This document shows, piece by piece, positions 32,630 to 40,013 of a stretch of 40,230 nucleotides of DNA. Positions within the stretch are counted from its first letter, which is position 1. Every line of letters starts with the position of its first letter. The notes beneath the pieces are model-generated. The model was given only the letters and a program-made list of their open reading frames with translations, ran no database searches and was not told the DNA's origin. The translations under genes were made by a program, and so were the position numbers. The DNA lies in the NCBI GenBank assembly GCA_934339135.1, contig CAKRHP010000022.1, forward strand, positions 1-40,230, written 5' to 3'. The DNA is from an uncultured Lachnospiraceae bacterium. Lineage in GTDB: Bacteria > Bacillota > Clostridia > Lachnospirales > Lachnospiraceae.

Positions 32630-34570
32630 GTGGCACAGCAGAATAAAAAGCCGCAGACAGAGCAGGACGTCAATGCTTTGCTGAAGGTGCGTCATGAGAA
32701 ACTTGCAAATTTACAGGAAGCCGGAAGGGATCCTTTCCAGATTACAAAATATGATGTAACCGTACATTCCCAGGATATCAGAGACCGCTATGATGAGCTG
32801 GAGGGACAGGAGGTTTCCCTGGCAGGCCGTATGATGTTCAAGCGTGTAATGGGTAAGGCATCCTTCTGTAATATTCAGGATCTGAAAGGCAAAATGCAGC
32901 TTTATGTTGCGAGAGACGAGATTGGTGAGGAGTCTTATGCCGATTTCAAAAAGTATGATATCGGTGATATCCTTGGCGTAAAGGGTAAAGTATTTAAGAC
33001 CAAAACAGGTGAGATCTCTGTTCACGCAGAGGAGATCGTTCTTTTGTCCAAGAGCTTGCAGATCCTTCCGGAGAAGCATCATGGACTGACCGATACCGAT
33101 ACAAGGTATCGTCAGAGATATGTGGATCTGATCATGAACGAGGACGTAAAGGATACCTTTATTAAGCGTTCCAAGGTGATCAGCTGCATCCGTCGTTTTC
33201 TGGATGAGCAGGGATTCATGGAGGTGGAGACACCAATGCTGGTTTCCAATGCCGGTGGTGCTGCTGCAAGACCGTTTGAGACTCACTTCAATTCCCTGAA
33301 TGAGGATCTGAAATTGAGAATTTCTCTGGAGCTGTATCTCAAGAGACTGATCGTAGGTGGTATGGAGCGTGTTTATGAGATCGGCCGTGTGTTCCGTAAT
33401 GAGGGACTGGATACCAGACACAATCCGGAGTTTACACTGATGGAGCTTTATCAGGCATATACAGACTATCACGGTATGATGGATCTTACTGAGAAGCTTT
33501 ACCGTCACGTTGCAAAGGAAGTGACAGGTTCTGAGATTCTTAAGTATGGTGATCATGAGATGGATCTTTCCAAGCCATTTGAGAGATTGACGATGGTAGA
33601 TGCTGTTAAGAAATACGCAGGTGTTGATTTTAACGAGATTCCGGATACCGAGGCTGCAAAGGCTCTGGCAAAGGAAAAAGGCATTGAGTTTGAGGAGCGT
33701 CACCAGAAGGGTGATATCCTGAACCTCTTCTTTGAGGAGTATGTAGAGGATCATCTGATTCAGCCTACTTTTATTATGGATCATCCGATCGAAATCTCTC
33801 CACTGACCAAGAAGAAACCGGACAATCCGGATTATGTAGAGCGTTTCGAGTTCTTTATGAATGGATGGGAGATGGCAAACGCTTACTCCGAGTTAAATGA
33901 TCCGATCGATCAGAGAGCTCGTTTTGAGGCACAGGAGAAGGCACTGGCTGCCGGAGACGATGAGGCAGAGCATACGGACGAGGATTTCCTGAATGCACTC
34001 AGCATTGGTATGCCTCCGACAGGTGGTATTGGATTTGGTATTGACCGTATGGTCATGATGATGACAAATTCACCGGCGATCAGAGATGTACTGCTCTTCC
34101 CAACGATGAAGAGTCTGGATTCTGATAAGAAAGCATCTAAGTCTTCCAAGGCAGCTTCCGCAGAGGTAGCTAAGACGGCAGAGAAGATTGATTTCTCCAA
34201 TGTAAAGATTGAGCCTTTATTTGAGGATGAAGTAGATTTTGAGACATTCAGTAAGTCTGATTTCAGAGCGGTAAAGGTTAAGGAATGTGTGGCAGTTCCT
34301 AAGTCAAAGAAATTATTACAGTTTACGCTGAATGACGGAACAGGTACAGACCGCACTATTTTAAGCGGAATCCACGCTTATTATGAGCCAGAAGAGCTTG
34401 TTGGTAAGACATTGATCGCAATCACTAATCTGCCACCGAGAAAGATGATGGGTATTGATTCCTGTGGTATGCTGCTTTCCGCAGTAAATAACCTGAAGGA
34501 TTCCGAGGAGGAAGAGCTTCATCTTCTGATGGTGGATGATCATATTCCGGCAGGTGCAAAGCTGTACTAA
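32630..34570 (+). CDS. lysS: Lysine--tRNA ligase with C-terminal tRNA-binding domain
   Basis: This class II synthetase charges tRNA-Lys. It has the OB-fold anticodon domain (about 60-170) and the catalytic core with motif 2 (RVFRNEGLDTRHNPEFTLME) and motif 3 (GGIGFGIDRMVMMM). The core ends near residue 500. After a Lys/Ala/Ser-rich linker (SDKKASKSSKAASAEVAK), residues from about 521 to 646 form an EMAPII/Trbp111-type tRNA-binding domain (DFRAVKVKECVAVPKSKKLLQFTL, then NLPPRKMMGIDSCGMLLSA), which normally occurs in MetRS. The GTG start at 32630 has GGAG ten bases upstream. The full length of 646 is consistent with forms seen in Lachnospiraceae. Confidence 0.95.
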   Translation: MAQQNKKPQTEQDVNALLKVRHEKLANLQEAGRDPFQITKYDVTVHSQDIRDRYDELEGQEVSLAGRMMFKRVMGKASFCNIQDLKGKMQLYVARDEIGEESYADFKKYDIGDILGVKGKVFKTKTGEISVHAEEIVLLSKSLQILPEKHHGLTDTDTRYRQRYVDLIMNEDVKDTFIKRSKVISCIRRFLDEQGFMEVETPMLVSNAGGAAARPFETHFNSLNEDLKLRISLELYLKRLIVGGMERVYEIGRVFRNEGLDTRHNPEFTLMELYQAYTDYHGMMDLTEKLYRHVAKEVTGSEILKYGDHEMDLSKPFERLTMVDAVKKYAGVDFNEIPDTEAAKALAKEKGIEFEERHQKGDILNLFFEEYVEDHLIQPTFIMDHPIEISPLTKKKPDNPDYVERFEFFMNGWEMANAYSELNDPIDQRARFEAQEKALAAGDDEAEHTDEDFLNALSIGMPPTGGIGFGIDRMVMMMTNSPAIRDVLLFPTMKSLDSDKKASKSSKAASAEVAKTAEKIDFSNVKIEPLFEDEVDFETFSKSDFRAVKVKECVAVPKSKKLLQFTLNDGTGTDRTILSGIHAYYEPEELVGKTLIAITNLPPRKMMGIDSCGMLLSAVNNLKDSEEEELHLLMVDDHIPAGAKLY

Positions 34571-34594
34571 TATTTTTATATAAACTGATATTGT

Positions 34595-34638
34595 GGGACA
34601 ATTTATAGAAGACGTATTTCTGTAAATTGTCCCTTTCT
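34595..34638 (+). terminator. Terminator after lysS
   Basis: An 11-bp stem (GGGACAATTTA with TAAATTGTCCC) is followed by TTTCTT. The T-run is short, so read-through into the next gene 14 bases later is possible. Confidence 0.6.
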
Positions 34639-34651
34639 TGAAAGGACATAT

Positions 34652-35092
34652 ATGTTAAAAATATATTTTGGGGACATGGAAGAGGCGGTATATCATCCGC
34701 CGGTTTATTTTGATAATCAGTATGAGGATGCGTGGATCATGGATCCATTGTCAGTGGAAATGATACGGGATGTAGACAGATCGGAAGTGAAAGGACCGCA
34801 TTTGATTGAGAGTCCGGTGCTTGGACCGATTTCCACAAAGGAATTGTCGGGCGGAGTGAAAACATTAATATTGATGGCATTTGATGATGAAGGCAGGATA
34901 TTTAATGCATCGGCCTGTGGAGATAATTGTGCAAAATGGATCTTGAAGATTGCAGAGAAAAAAGATCTCACAATCAATCTAAGACATCGGATGGATTTTG
35001 GAAAAGATGGTTTCCAAATAAAAATACTAAATACGGGCGAAGTCGTACGTAATCGAAGCGATATGATTCGTGTAGCGGCAAGATATGTATAG
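34652..35092 (+). CDS. DUF4869 domain protein
   Basis: The 146-residue protein matches DUF4869 proteins I know from Lachnospiraceae: start LKIYFGDMEEAVYHPPVYFDN, central SPVLGPISTKELSGGVKTLI, ACGDNCAKWILKIA and the C-terminal MDFG....IKILNTGE. It has no signal peptide, membrane segment or known catalytic motif. GAAAGGA precedes the ATG. The stop is 15 bases from the next gene, a P-loop protein, so they are one unit. A truncated second copy of this family lies about 1 kb downstream. Function is unknown; the pairing suggests that it partners or is processed with the P-loop protein. Confidence 0.75.
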   Translation: MLKIYFGDMEEAVYHPPVYFDNQYEDAWIMDPLSVEMIRDVDRSEVKGPHLIESPVLGPISTKELSGGVKTLILMAFDDEGRIFNASACGDNCAKWILKIAEKKDLTINLRHRMDFGKDGFQIKILNTGEVVRNRSDMIRVAARYV

Positions 35093-35107
35093 AGATGAGG
35101 AGAGGGA

Positions 35108-36070
35108 ATGAAGGGCAGACACAACATTATTGTACGAAATAAAAAACTGCATTATGAATTTGAGATAAAACGAAATATTACTGTTATTCAGGGCGATAGT
35201 GCGACCGGAAAAACCACGCTAATTGATATGCTTCGTCAATATGAAAATTATGGGACAGATAGTGGCGTTTCTGTTGAATGCGACGTTCCATGTGCTGTTT
35301 TAGAAGGACGCGAATGGAAAATACAGCTTGAAAACAGAAGAGGCTGTATTTTATTTACGGATGAGGGAAATCCTTTTGTGAAGACGGAGGAATTTGCAAA
35401 GGCAGTGCGGGGGTCGGATAATTATTTCGTTCTGATTACCAGGGAGAATTTATACAATTTACCGTATAGTGTAGAGGAGATTTATGGGATTCGATCGTCT
35501 GGAAAATATCAAAATACACAGCGGATTTATCAGCAGATATATCACATATATTCCGAAAAACAGGATTCTCCGATGAGACCACAAGAGGTTATTGTGGAGG
35601 ATTCTAATTCGGGATATGAATTTTTTAAATCGGTTTGTTTAGAAAATGGGATTCCTTGTCAAAGTGCAGGAGGAAAGACGAAGATATTTTCCAAATTGCT
35701 AAACTCGGAAGATCAGAAAATATGTGTGATCGCAGATGGGGCAGCACTAGGTGCTGAAATGAAAGCGTTATATGACTGGACGCAGGAACACGAAAATGTT
35801 GTGTTATATTTACCGGAATCATTCGAATGGCTACTTTTGAAAGCTGATATTATTTCAGAGGGAGATATACACAATATCTTAGAAAAACCGGAGGAGTATA
35901 TTCAAAGCCAGTTATATTTTAGCTGGGAGCAATTTTTTACAAAACTTTTGGTTGATAGAACACAGGACACATATTTAAAATATCAAAAGAAAAAATTAAA
36001 TGAGGTATATCTTCATGAGAAAAATAAAAAAGCAATTTTAAAAGAAATAAAAGGACTCAGGCTTGAATAA
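35108..36070 (+). CDS. P-loop protein with TOPRIM-like C-terminal half, DUF4869 partner
   Basis: The 320-residue protein has a clear Walker A (GDSATGKTT, 29-37) after a beta strand, a Walker B-like CILFTDE (80-86) and a further strand NYFVLITR, as expected for a compact ATPase. The second half has VIVEDSNSGYEFF (161-173) and ICVIADGAALG (205-215), which resemble the Glu and Asp motifs of TOPRIM domains in OLD-type nucleases. The C-terminus is a Lys/Glu-rich helix. GAGGAGAGGG precedes the ATG. The gene is 15 bases from the DUF4869 gene. Some databases label such proteins as translation initiation factor 2; the sequence gives no support for that. ATP binding is well supported, TOPRIM is inference, and the biological role is unknown. 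Confidence 0.7.
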   Translation: MKGRHNIIVRNKKLHYEFEIKRNITVIQGDSATGKTTLIDMLRQYENYGTDSGVSVECDVPCAVLEGREWKIQLENRRGCILFTDEGNPFVKTEEFAKAVRGSDNYFVLITRENLYNLPYSVEEIYGIRSSGKYQNTQRIYQQIYHIYSEKQDSPMRPQEVIVEDSNSGYEFFKSVCLENGIPCQSAGGKTKIFSKLLNSEDQKICVIADGAALGAEMKALYDWTQEHENVVLYLPESFEWLLLKADIISEGDIHNILEKPEEYIQSQLYFSWEQFFTKLLVDRTQDTYLKYQKKKLNEVYLHEKNKKAILKEIKGLRLE

Positions 36071-36136
36071 CGGAGGAAGGGGTATACAAAGACAAATCTA
36101 TACAGCTTTTATTCTTTTTATAAGACTTATCCTGAC

Positions 36137-36161
36137 ATTTTCCAGACATTGTCTGGAAAAT
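36137..36161. repeat. Perfect 25-base palindrome downstream of the P-loop gene
   Basis: ATTTTCCAGACA and TGTCTGGAAAAT pair over 12 bp around one central base. No T-run follows, so it is not a classic terminator. It lies between the P-loop gene and the DUF4869 remnant. Confidence 0.75.
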
Positions 36162-36180
36162 CTACTGGACTATTGTCTTC

Positions 36181-36303
36181 AAGCTGGAACTTCTGCATAT
36201 TATGGATTTTGGAGATGAACCTTTGGAAGCTAAGATATTAAATACCAGAAAAACCGTGCATAATATGTTGGAATTTATTCGTGTTGCAGCAGACTATGTA
36301 TAA
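36181..36303 (+). pseudogene. C-terminal remnant of a second DUF4869 gene
   Basis: Reading from 36181, the frame gives KLELLHIMDFGDEPLEAKIL and then NTRKTVHNMLEFIRVAADYV to TAA at 36301. This aligns with the last third of the intact DUF4869 protein 1.1 kb upstream (MDFGKDGFQIKILNTGEVVRN... IRVAARYV). The first two thirds are missing, so a paralogue was cut by deletion or insertion. It diverges clearly from the intact copy, so it is an old or separately acquired paralogue, not a fresh duplication. Confidence 0.75.
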
Positions 36304-36357
36304 CTAAAGGTAATTGAGATATGAATGACTAACATTTATTTAAAATTTCATTTTAGG

Positions 36358-36384
36358 AGGAGAAGGGACATGTTAAGAGACATT
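36358..36384 (+). repeat. 27-base direct repeat, copy 1
   Basis: This copy spans the ribosome binding region and first five codons of the DUF4274 gene (AGGAGAAGGGAC, ATG at 36370, ttaagagacatt). It is identical to 36949-36975, 591 bases downstream. Confidence 0.9.
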
Positions 36385-36813
36385 GAAAAAATACAAGATA
36401 TTTTATACAATGATGCTTCTATTGAAGAAATTAAAAAGAAAATAGAAGAATTAGATAATCCACAAGATATTTATGTACTCTCGTATAATTATAATTGGGA
36501 TGATGGATTTGAGATACCTACTTTGATTATAAATAATAGTCATTGTGATTTAAGTGCGGCATTGTTGTTATTTTATTCTGCTGAGGGGGAAGAATATTGG
36601 TCAGATGATTTTGATAAAACAGATGAAGAACAGTATAATTTTATTAATAAATTACATAATGATATATTAAAAGGGAAATTTATTATGGCGGGAATTGAAT
36701 TTATTGTTCCATTGAGCAAGGTACAAAAATATAAGTTGAAAAAAAAGCTTAATGATAATGAAGAAATATTTATTACTGATATAATTGGTGAAGATTTAAG
36801 TATTGACTTATAG
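36370..36813 (+). CDS. DUF4274 domain protein, immunity-like
   Basis: The 147-residue acidic protein fits DUF4274: the N-terminal helix LRDIEKIQDILYND, VLSYNYNWDDGFEIPTLIIN, and NSHCDLSAALLLFYSAEGEEYW are typical. It has no signal or membrane segment. AGGAGG at 36355-36360 is nine bases upstream of ATG 36370; an in-frame upstream start at 36325 runs through that site and is rejected. Proteins of this class are often found alone or in arrays near polymorphic toxins in Firmicutes and are suspected immunity proteins; that is inference. Codon use is much more AT-rich than in the genes before 34.6 kb. No toxin gene is beside it. Confidence 0.7.
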   Translation: MLRDIEKIQDILYNDASIEEIKKKIEELDNPQDIYVLSYNYNWDDGFEIPTLIINNSHCDLSAALLLFYSAEGEEYWSDDFDKTDEEQYNFINKLHNDILKGKFIMAGIEFIVPLSKVQKYKLKKKLNDNEEIFITDIIGEDLSIDL

Positions 36814-36948
36814 ATATTAATATATTGTTGTTTCTGCTTTTTTGCAATTTTAACGCAAATTCACTACAATTCACGCAAAACTCCTTCTTTTTTCAAATTC
36901 TTATTGCTAAAGTATGGCTAGTAGCAAAAGTACAATATCGTTGGAGAA
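36814..36948. other. AT-rich spacer after the DUF4274 gene
   Basis: No gene or hairpin terminator was recognised. A short internal repetition of ACGCAAA and ATTCAC is present around 36855-36885. Confidence 0.4.
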
Positions 36949-36975
36949 AGGAGAAGGGACATGTTAAGAGACATT
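36949..36975 (+). repeat. 27-base direct repeat, copy 2
   Basis: Identical to 36358-36384. It restores a ribosome binding site and ATG at 36961, but the frame then diverges from DUF4274 and stops after 16 codons. Confidence 0.9.
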
Positions 36976-37120
36976 AACTGGCTGTATTGGATTTTGCATT
37001 ACTGGCGCTAAGCCTGCATCAGCCACTGTAGTATGGAACGGAAAAAGGATGATTACAGATAAGAAAAAATGTCCACAAAAGATGGGTATAAAAATAGATG
37101 AGATTGTTCAGAAGAGATAA
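36961..37120 (+). pseudogene. Chimeric remnant: DUF4274-like start joined to an unknown gene tail
   Basis: The ATG at 36961 begins LRDI as in the intact DUF4274 gene, then reads NWLYWILHYWR and stops at about 37011. In another frame, from about 37004, a 38-codon tail (GAKPASATVVWNGKRMITDK...IVQKR) runs to TAA at 37118. The tail looks like a real C-terminus but I do not recognise it. The arrangement is best explained by a deletion that joined the 5' end of one gene to the 3' end of another. Confidence 0.5.
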
Positions 37121-37185
37121 AAAACTTCTTCACTAATTTTATTTTCCTATTCATTATCTTCATGAAGGAAATAAGTCATTTTATG

Positions 37186-37206
37186 TTGGCAACTATAGGT
37201 TGCCAA
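37186..37206. repeat. Inverted repeat upstream of the HTH regulator gene
   Basis: TTGGCAAC and GTTGCCAA, 8-bp arms around five bases, about 80 bases before the regulator start. Size and symmetry suit a dimer operator, perhaps for the regulator itself. Confidence 0.6.
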
Positions 37207-37283
37207 AGAGAACTTTAAAATTGGTGGTAAAAATAATAAAGATTTTATACAATAAAATCAAATATTGCAGGAGGTAAGCTTTT

Positions 37284-37901
37284 ATGAAATTATCTGAAAA
37301 AATAATAGAGCTGCGGAAAGAAAATGGAATGACGCAGGAAGAACTTGCATCAAAGTGTAATGTGAGCAGGCAATCTATATCCAAGTGGGAAGCGGATATT
37401 GCGTTGCCAGAAACGGAGAAATTGTTAATACTGGGAGAATTGTTTCATGTTTCCATGGATGTGTTGTTAAAGGATGAATTGACACTAGGCGAAGTTAAGA
37501 AAGTACAGAGTTGTGGAAATAATGCAATTCAAGAGAAGAAGCAGGAAGTATATGAAGGAGCATTGATTAAAGAAAGTGTAACAGATGATACCATCATTGA
37601 TTTGTTGAGTGTACATAAGATTGAATTATGGAATACTGGTGGCAAGCCAAAATATTGGACGGTATTGTTTTTTACTAGTGATAAAAAGGATTTTCCGGAG
37701 CAAGTATCCAAAGTAATGGGAACTGATCCGGATAACGGTGGAAATTGGTTTGTTGATTTCAAGGCTGGAAATGTGAAGTACATTGTTTTCAAAGATAAAA
37801 TATTGAAATATCAGATTGGTAATCAGAAAGAAAAAGATTATGTATGCAACGAATGCCGGAAAATGGGAATTACTGGTGGGGAAATGAATTGGTCCGAATA
37901 A
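37284..37901 (+). CDS. XRE-family HTH regulator with uncharacterised C-terminal domain
   Basis: Residues 1-65 are a typical Cro/C1-type domain (KLSEKIIELRKENGMTQEEL, then SRQSISKWEADIALPETEKLL). The remaining 140 residues form a separate domain with KIELWNTGGKPKYWTVLFFTS, a Trp-rich NGGNWFVDFKAGNVKYIVF and a final CNEC pair (C188, C191) that could hold a metal. I know similar full-length proteins from Lachnospiraceae but no function for the domain. AGGAGG lies nine bases before the ATG. The gene is alone, in AT-rich sequence, with an inverted repeat upstream. Confidence 0.75.
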   Translation: MKLSEKIIELRKENGMTQEELASKCNVSRQSISKWEADIALPETEKLLILGELFHVSMDVLLKDELTLGEVKKVQSCGNNAIQEKKQEVYEGALIKESVTDDTIIDLLSVHKIELWNTGGKPKYWTVLFFTSDKKDFPEQVSKVMGTDPDNGGNWFVDFKAGNVKYIVFKDKILKYQIGNQKEKDYVCNECRKMGITGGEMNWSE

Positions 37902-38003
37902 TTAAAAGCTATCGACCAGATGAAATGGGTGGGGCTGATGAATAATGTGAGAAGTTTGGCAGAGAAAATCGTAGTAAAAGAGTTGATATATGTGTAGTAT
38001 GGG

Positions 38004-38030
38004 TGCGGAGCGTAATGCTCCGCATTCTTA
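38004..38030 (+). terminator. Possible terminator after the HTH regulator gene
   Basis: TGCGGAGC and GCTCCGCA form an 8-bp GC-rich stem with a 5-base loop, followed by TTCTTAAATT, a weak T-tract. Confidence 0.45.
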
Positions 38031-38066
38031 AATTACTAATGCGAAATAACAACAGTTATGATATAA

Positions 38067-38108
38067 TGAGCCCTAAAGGGCTCATATTAGGAGTTTCTTC
38101 GAAACTCC
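38067..38108. repeat. Tandem palindromes
   Basis: Two hairpins stand side by side: TGAGCCC/GGGCTCA with loop TAAA (38067-38084) and GGAGTTTC/GAAACTCC with loop TTC (38090-38108). The second is further bracketed by CATAT and ATATG. Neither is followed by a T-run. It may be a recurrent intergenic element or the structured part of a small RNA. Confidence 0.7.
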
Positions 38109-38370
38109 GATATGCGCAGAAACCGTGCGTGTATATATGATACAATGATTGGAATCGGGGACTAACGAAGGGGCAAAGAAAATCCCAATGCAGGATATCC
38201 TTTTGTGAAGGGAACAATGATATCTTATGGAAAGAAGTAGAATATATGGTAACTTTGAATCCAAAGGAGCGACGGCTATGGAGAATACATTGGAAAAAGC
38301 GGACAAAATAACTTTATGGATAATTTTGTGAAAACGGATGACATTTTGAATGATATGCTTTTGTGGCAAT
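38109..38370. other. Degraded region without intact gene
   Basis: Short frames are open here (for example around 38224-38315, reading RSRIYGNFESKGATAMENTL) but contain stops and frame changes. With the nuclease tail that follows at 38371, this looks like decayed coding sequence. I cannot name the source of this part. Confidence 0.4.
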
Positions 38371-38487
38371 GAGCAGCTATTTTCTTCAAAGTATAAGTTA
38401 TATCTGCCGACAGAAGAACTGAAGGCAGAGATTGAAACACAAAAGGCAATGTTTTATCTTCAGCAGCAGGCTGGTGAAGAAATGTAA
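38371..38487 (+). pseudogene. C-terminal remnant of a DUF1016/YhcG-type PDDEXK nuclease
   Basis: The frame reads EQLFSSKYKLYLPTEEELKA, then EIETQKAMFYLQQQAGEEM to TAA at 38485. This matches the conserved end of DUF1016 (YhcG) nucleases, where a tail like FASKYQLYLPSEEEL occurs. The rest of the gene (about 300 codons) is missing upstream. The family identification is from memory. Confidence 0.65.
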
Positions 38488-38509
38488 ATCGGAGGCTGGT
38501 AAGGTATTT

Positions 38510-39256
38510 ATGAGTGCATGGAATGCAGATTTATATGATAGTAAACATGATTTTGTTTCGGAATATGGAAAAGGACTTTTAGAGTTTGTGCCTGAGAATA
38601 AAAATCAAAGTATTTTGGATTTGGGCTGTGGAACAGGAACGCTTACTGCACAACTGTCAAATCTTGCAGATACAGTTATTGGCGTTGATAGTTCTGCAAG
38701 CATGATAGCAAAGGCTAAAGAGCAATATGCTAATATACAATTTATGGTTTGTGATGCACTTGCATTACCATTTGAAGAACAGTTCGACGTTGTTTTTTCA
38801 AATGCCGTATTTCACTGGATAACAGACCATAATGCGTTGTTGAATAACATACATAAAGTATTGAAGCCGGGTGGTTTATTGGTATGCGAATTTGGTGCTA
38901 ATGGAAATATTTCAACAATTGAGAATGCATTTATGAGAGTGAGCAGGAATTTGGGATATGAATACAGTCCCAAGTTTAATTTCCCGACAGTTGAGCATTT
39001 TGCCGGTTTATTAAGAAAAAACGGATTTGTGATCGACAAAATATATGATTATGACAGACCGACTCCATTAAAGGATAATGAAAATGGTTTAGCCAATTGG
39101 ATGAAGCAGTTTTTTGCGTCCGACTTGGAAATGATGTCTGAAAAGATGCAGACAGAAGTTATTAACAATGTTGAGGATTTGATGAGAAAGTCTCTTTGGA
39201 ATGGAAGCCGGTGGATTGTTGATTATCGCAGATTAAGAGCGATTGCACATATATAA
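38510..39256 (+). CDS. Class I SAM-dependent methyltransferase
   Basis: The 248-residue protein shows the Rossmann methyltransferase motifs: motif I ILDLGCGTGTLTAQL (35-49), acidic end of strand 2 VIGVDSS (57-62), DALALPF (82-88) and FDVVFSNAVFHWI (92-104), then VLKPGGLLVCEFG. Order and length resemble trans-aconitate methyltransferase-like proteins; the acceptor is unknown. AAGG five bases upstream supports ATG 38510; an upstream in-frame ATG at 38432 lies in the nuclease remnant and is rejected. The protein seems intact, unlike its neighbours. Confidence 0.85.
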   Translation: MSAWNADLYDSKHDFVSEYGKGLLEFVPENKNQSILDLGCGTGTLTAQLSNLADTVIGVDSSASMIAKAKEQYANIQFMVCDALALPFEEQFDVVFSNAVFHWITDHNALLNNIHKVLKPGGLLVCEFGANGNISTIENAFMRVSRNLGYEYSPKFNFPTVEHFAGLLRKNGFVIDKIYDYDRPTPLKDNENGLANWMKQFFASDLEMMSEKMQTEVINNVEDLMRKSLWNGSRWIVDYRRLRAIAHI

Positions 39257-39260
39257 AGAG

Positions 39261-39422
39261 ATGGATTTGAGATTGGGGACATTAACAATAAATATTGAAT
39301 TGATAAAATTAACGGTCGAATATAGAGAGCGGTTATTTGACATATTGAGCAACGCTATTGGATTCAATTATAACTTAGTTTGTCGCTTTTATATATTGAC
39401 TATTTCTTATTTGTGGAGGTAA
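39261..39422 (+). pseudogene. Possible N-terminal fragment of a GNAT acetyltransferase
   Basis: A 53-codon frame reads DLRLGTLTINIELIKLTVEY and RERLFDILSNAIGFNYN. The stretch IELIKLTVEYRERLFDIL resembles the first strand and helix of GNAT proteins (MELIKLTEEYK...LFDM). The fold is cut off after that and the remainder is unrelated. This is a weak match; it may be only a chance frame. Confidence 0.3.
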
Positions 39423-39424
39423 TT

Positions 39425-40013
39425 ATGACTGAAAGAGAAAAAATGTTGGCGGGTCAGTTTTATGACTGTGGTGACGCTGAACTATTGACGCAATGGCATA
39501 AAGCCAAAGATTTGGCAAGAAATTATAATCAAACCGATTCCGCAGATGCAACAGAAAAAGAAAAAATTTTGAACGAACTGCTTGGAGGGAAAGGTAAGAA
39601 CCTGTGGATTACCGCACCATTCTATGTGGATTATGGAAACAATATTTATTTCGGGAATAACTGCGAAGTGAATATGAATTGCACTTTTTTGGATGACAAT
39701 GCAATTCGTATTGGGGATAATGCCTTGATTGCACCAAATGTGCAGATTTATTTATACAGCATTTCATCCGACAAATGCGGTGGAGCGTTTCGGCGAGCCA
39801 AAAGAGGATGGCTCGTTTGAGTTTTGTAAAACCAGAACGGCACCTGTTATTATCGGCGACAATGTCTGGATTGGCGGTGGAACTATTATTCTGCCGGGTG
39901 TTACGATTGGAAATAATGTCGTAATCGGAGCAGGAAGTGTTGTAACGAAAAATATTCCTGACAATGTAATTGCAGTTGGAAACCCCTGCAGAGTAATCAA
40001 AGAAAACAAATAA
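39425..40013 (+). pseudogene. maa: Frameshifted maltose O-acetyltransferase
   Basis: The first part reads TEREKMLAGQFYDCGDAELL and continues through [25 protein letters not shown]; the second part, in another frame, continues [20 protein letters not shown] and the left-handed helix repeats [20 protein letters not shown], ending [10 protein letters not shown]. Together they make a complete hexapeptide acetyltransferase of about 195 residues. The break is a tandem TTTATTTA at 39747-39754; removing four bases restores IYTAFHP exactly. GGAGG stands five bases upstream of ATG 39425. The catalytic His (FHPT) is in the out-of-frame part, so the product is inactive unless the sequence is in error or slippage occurs. 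Confidence 0.85.

Noticed and set aside
32711..33784. 357-codon open frame on the minus strand inside lysS
   Set aside because: It lies fully opposite a certain gene, has no ribosome binding site, and its translation shows no family pattern; its length comes from the codon bias of lysS.
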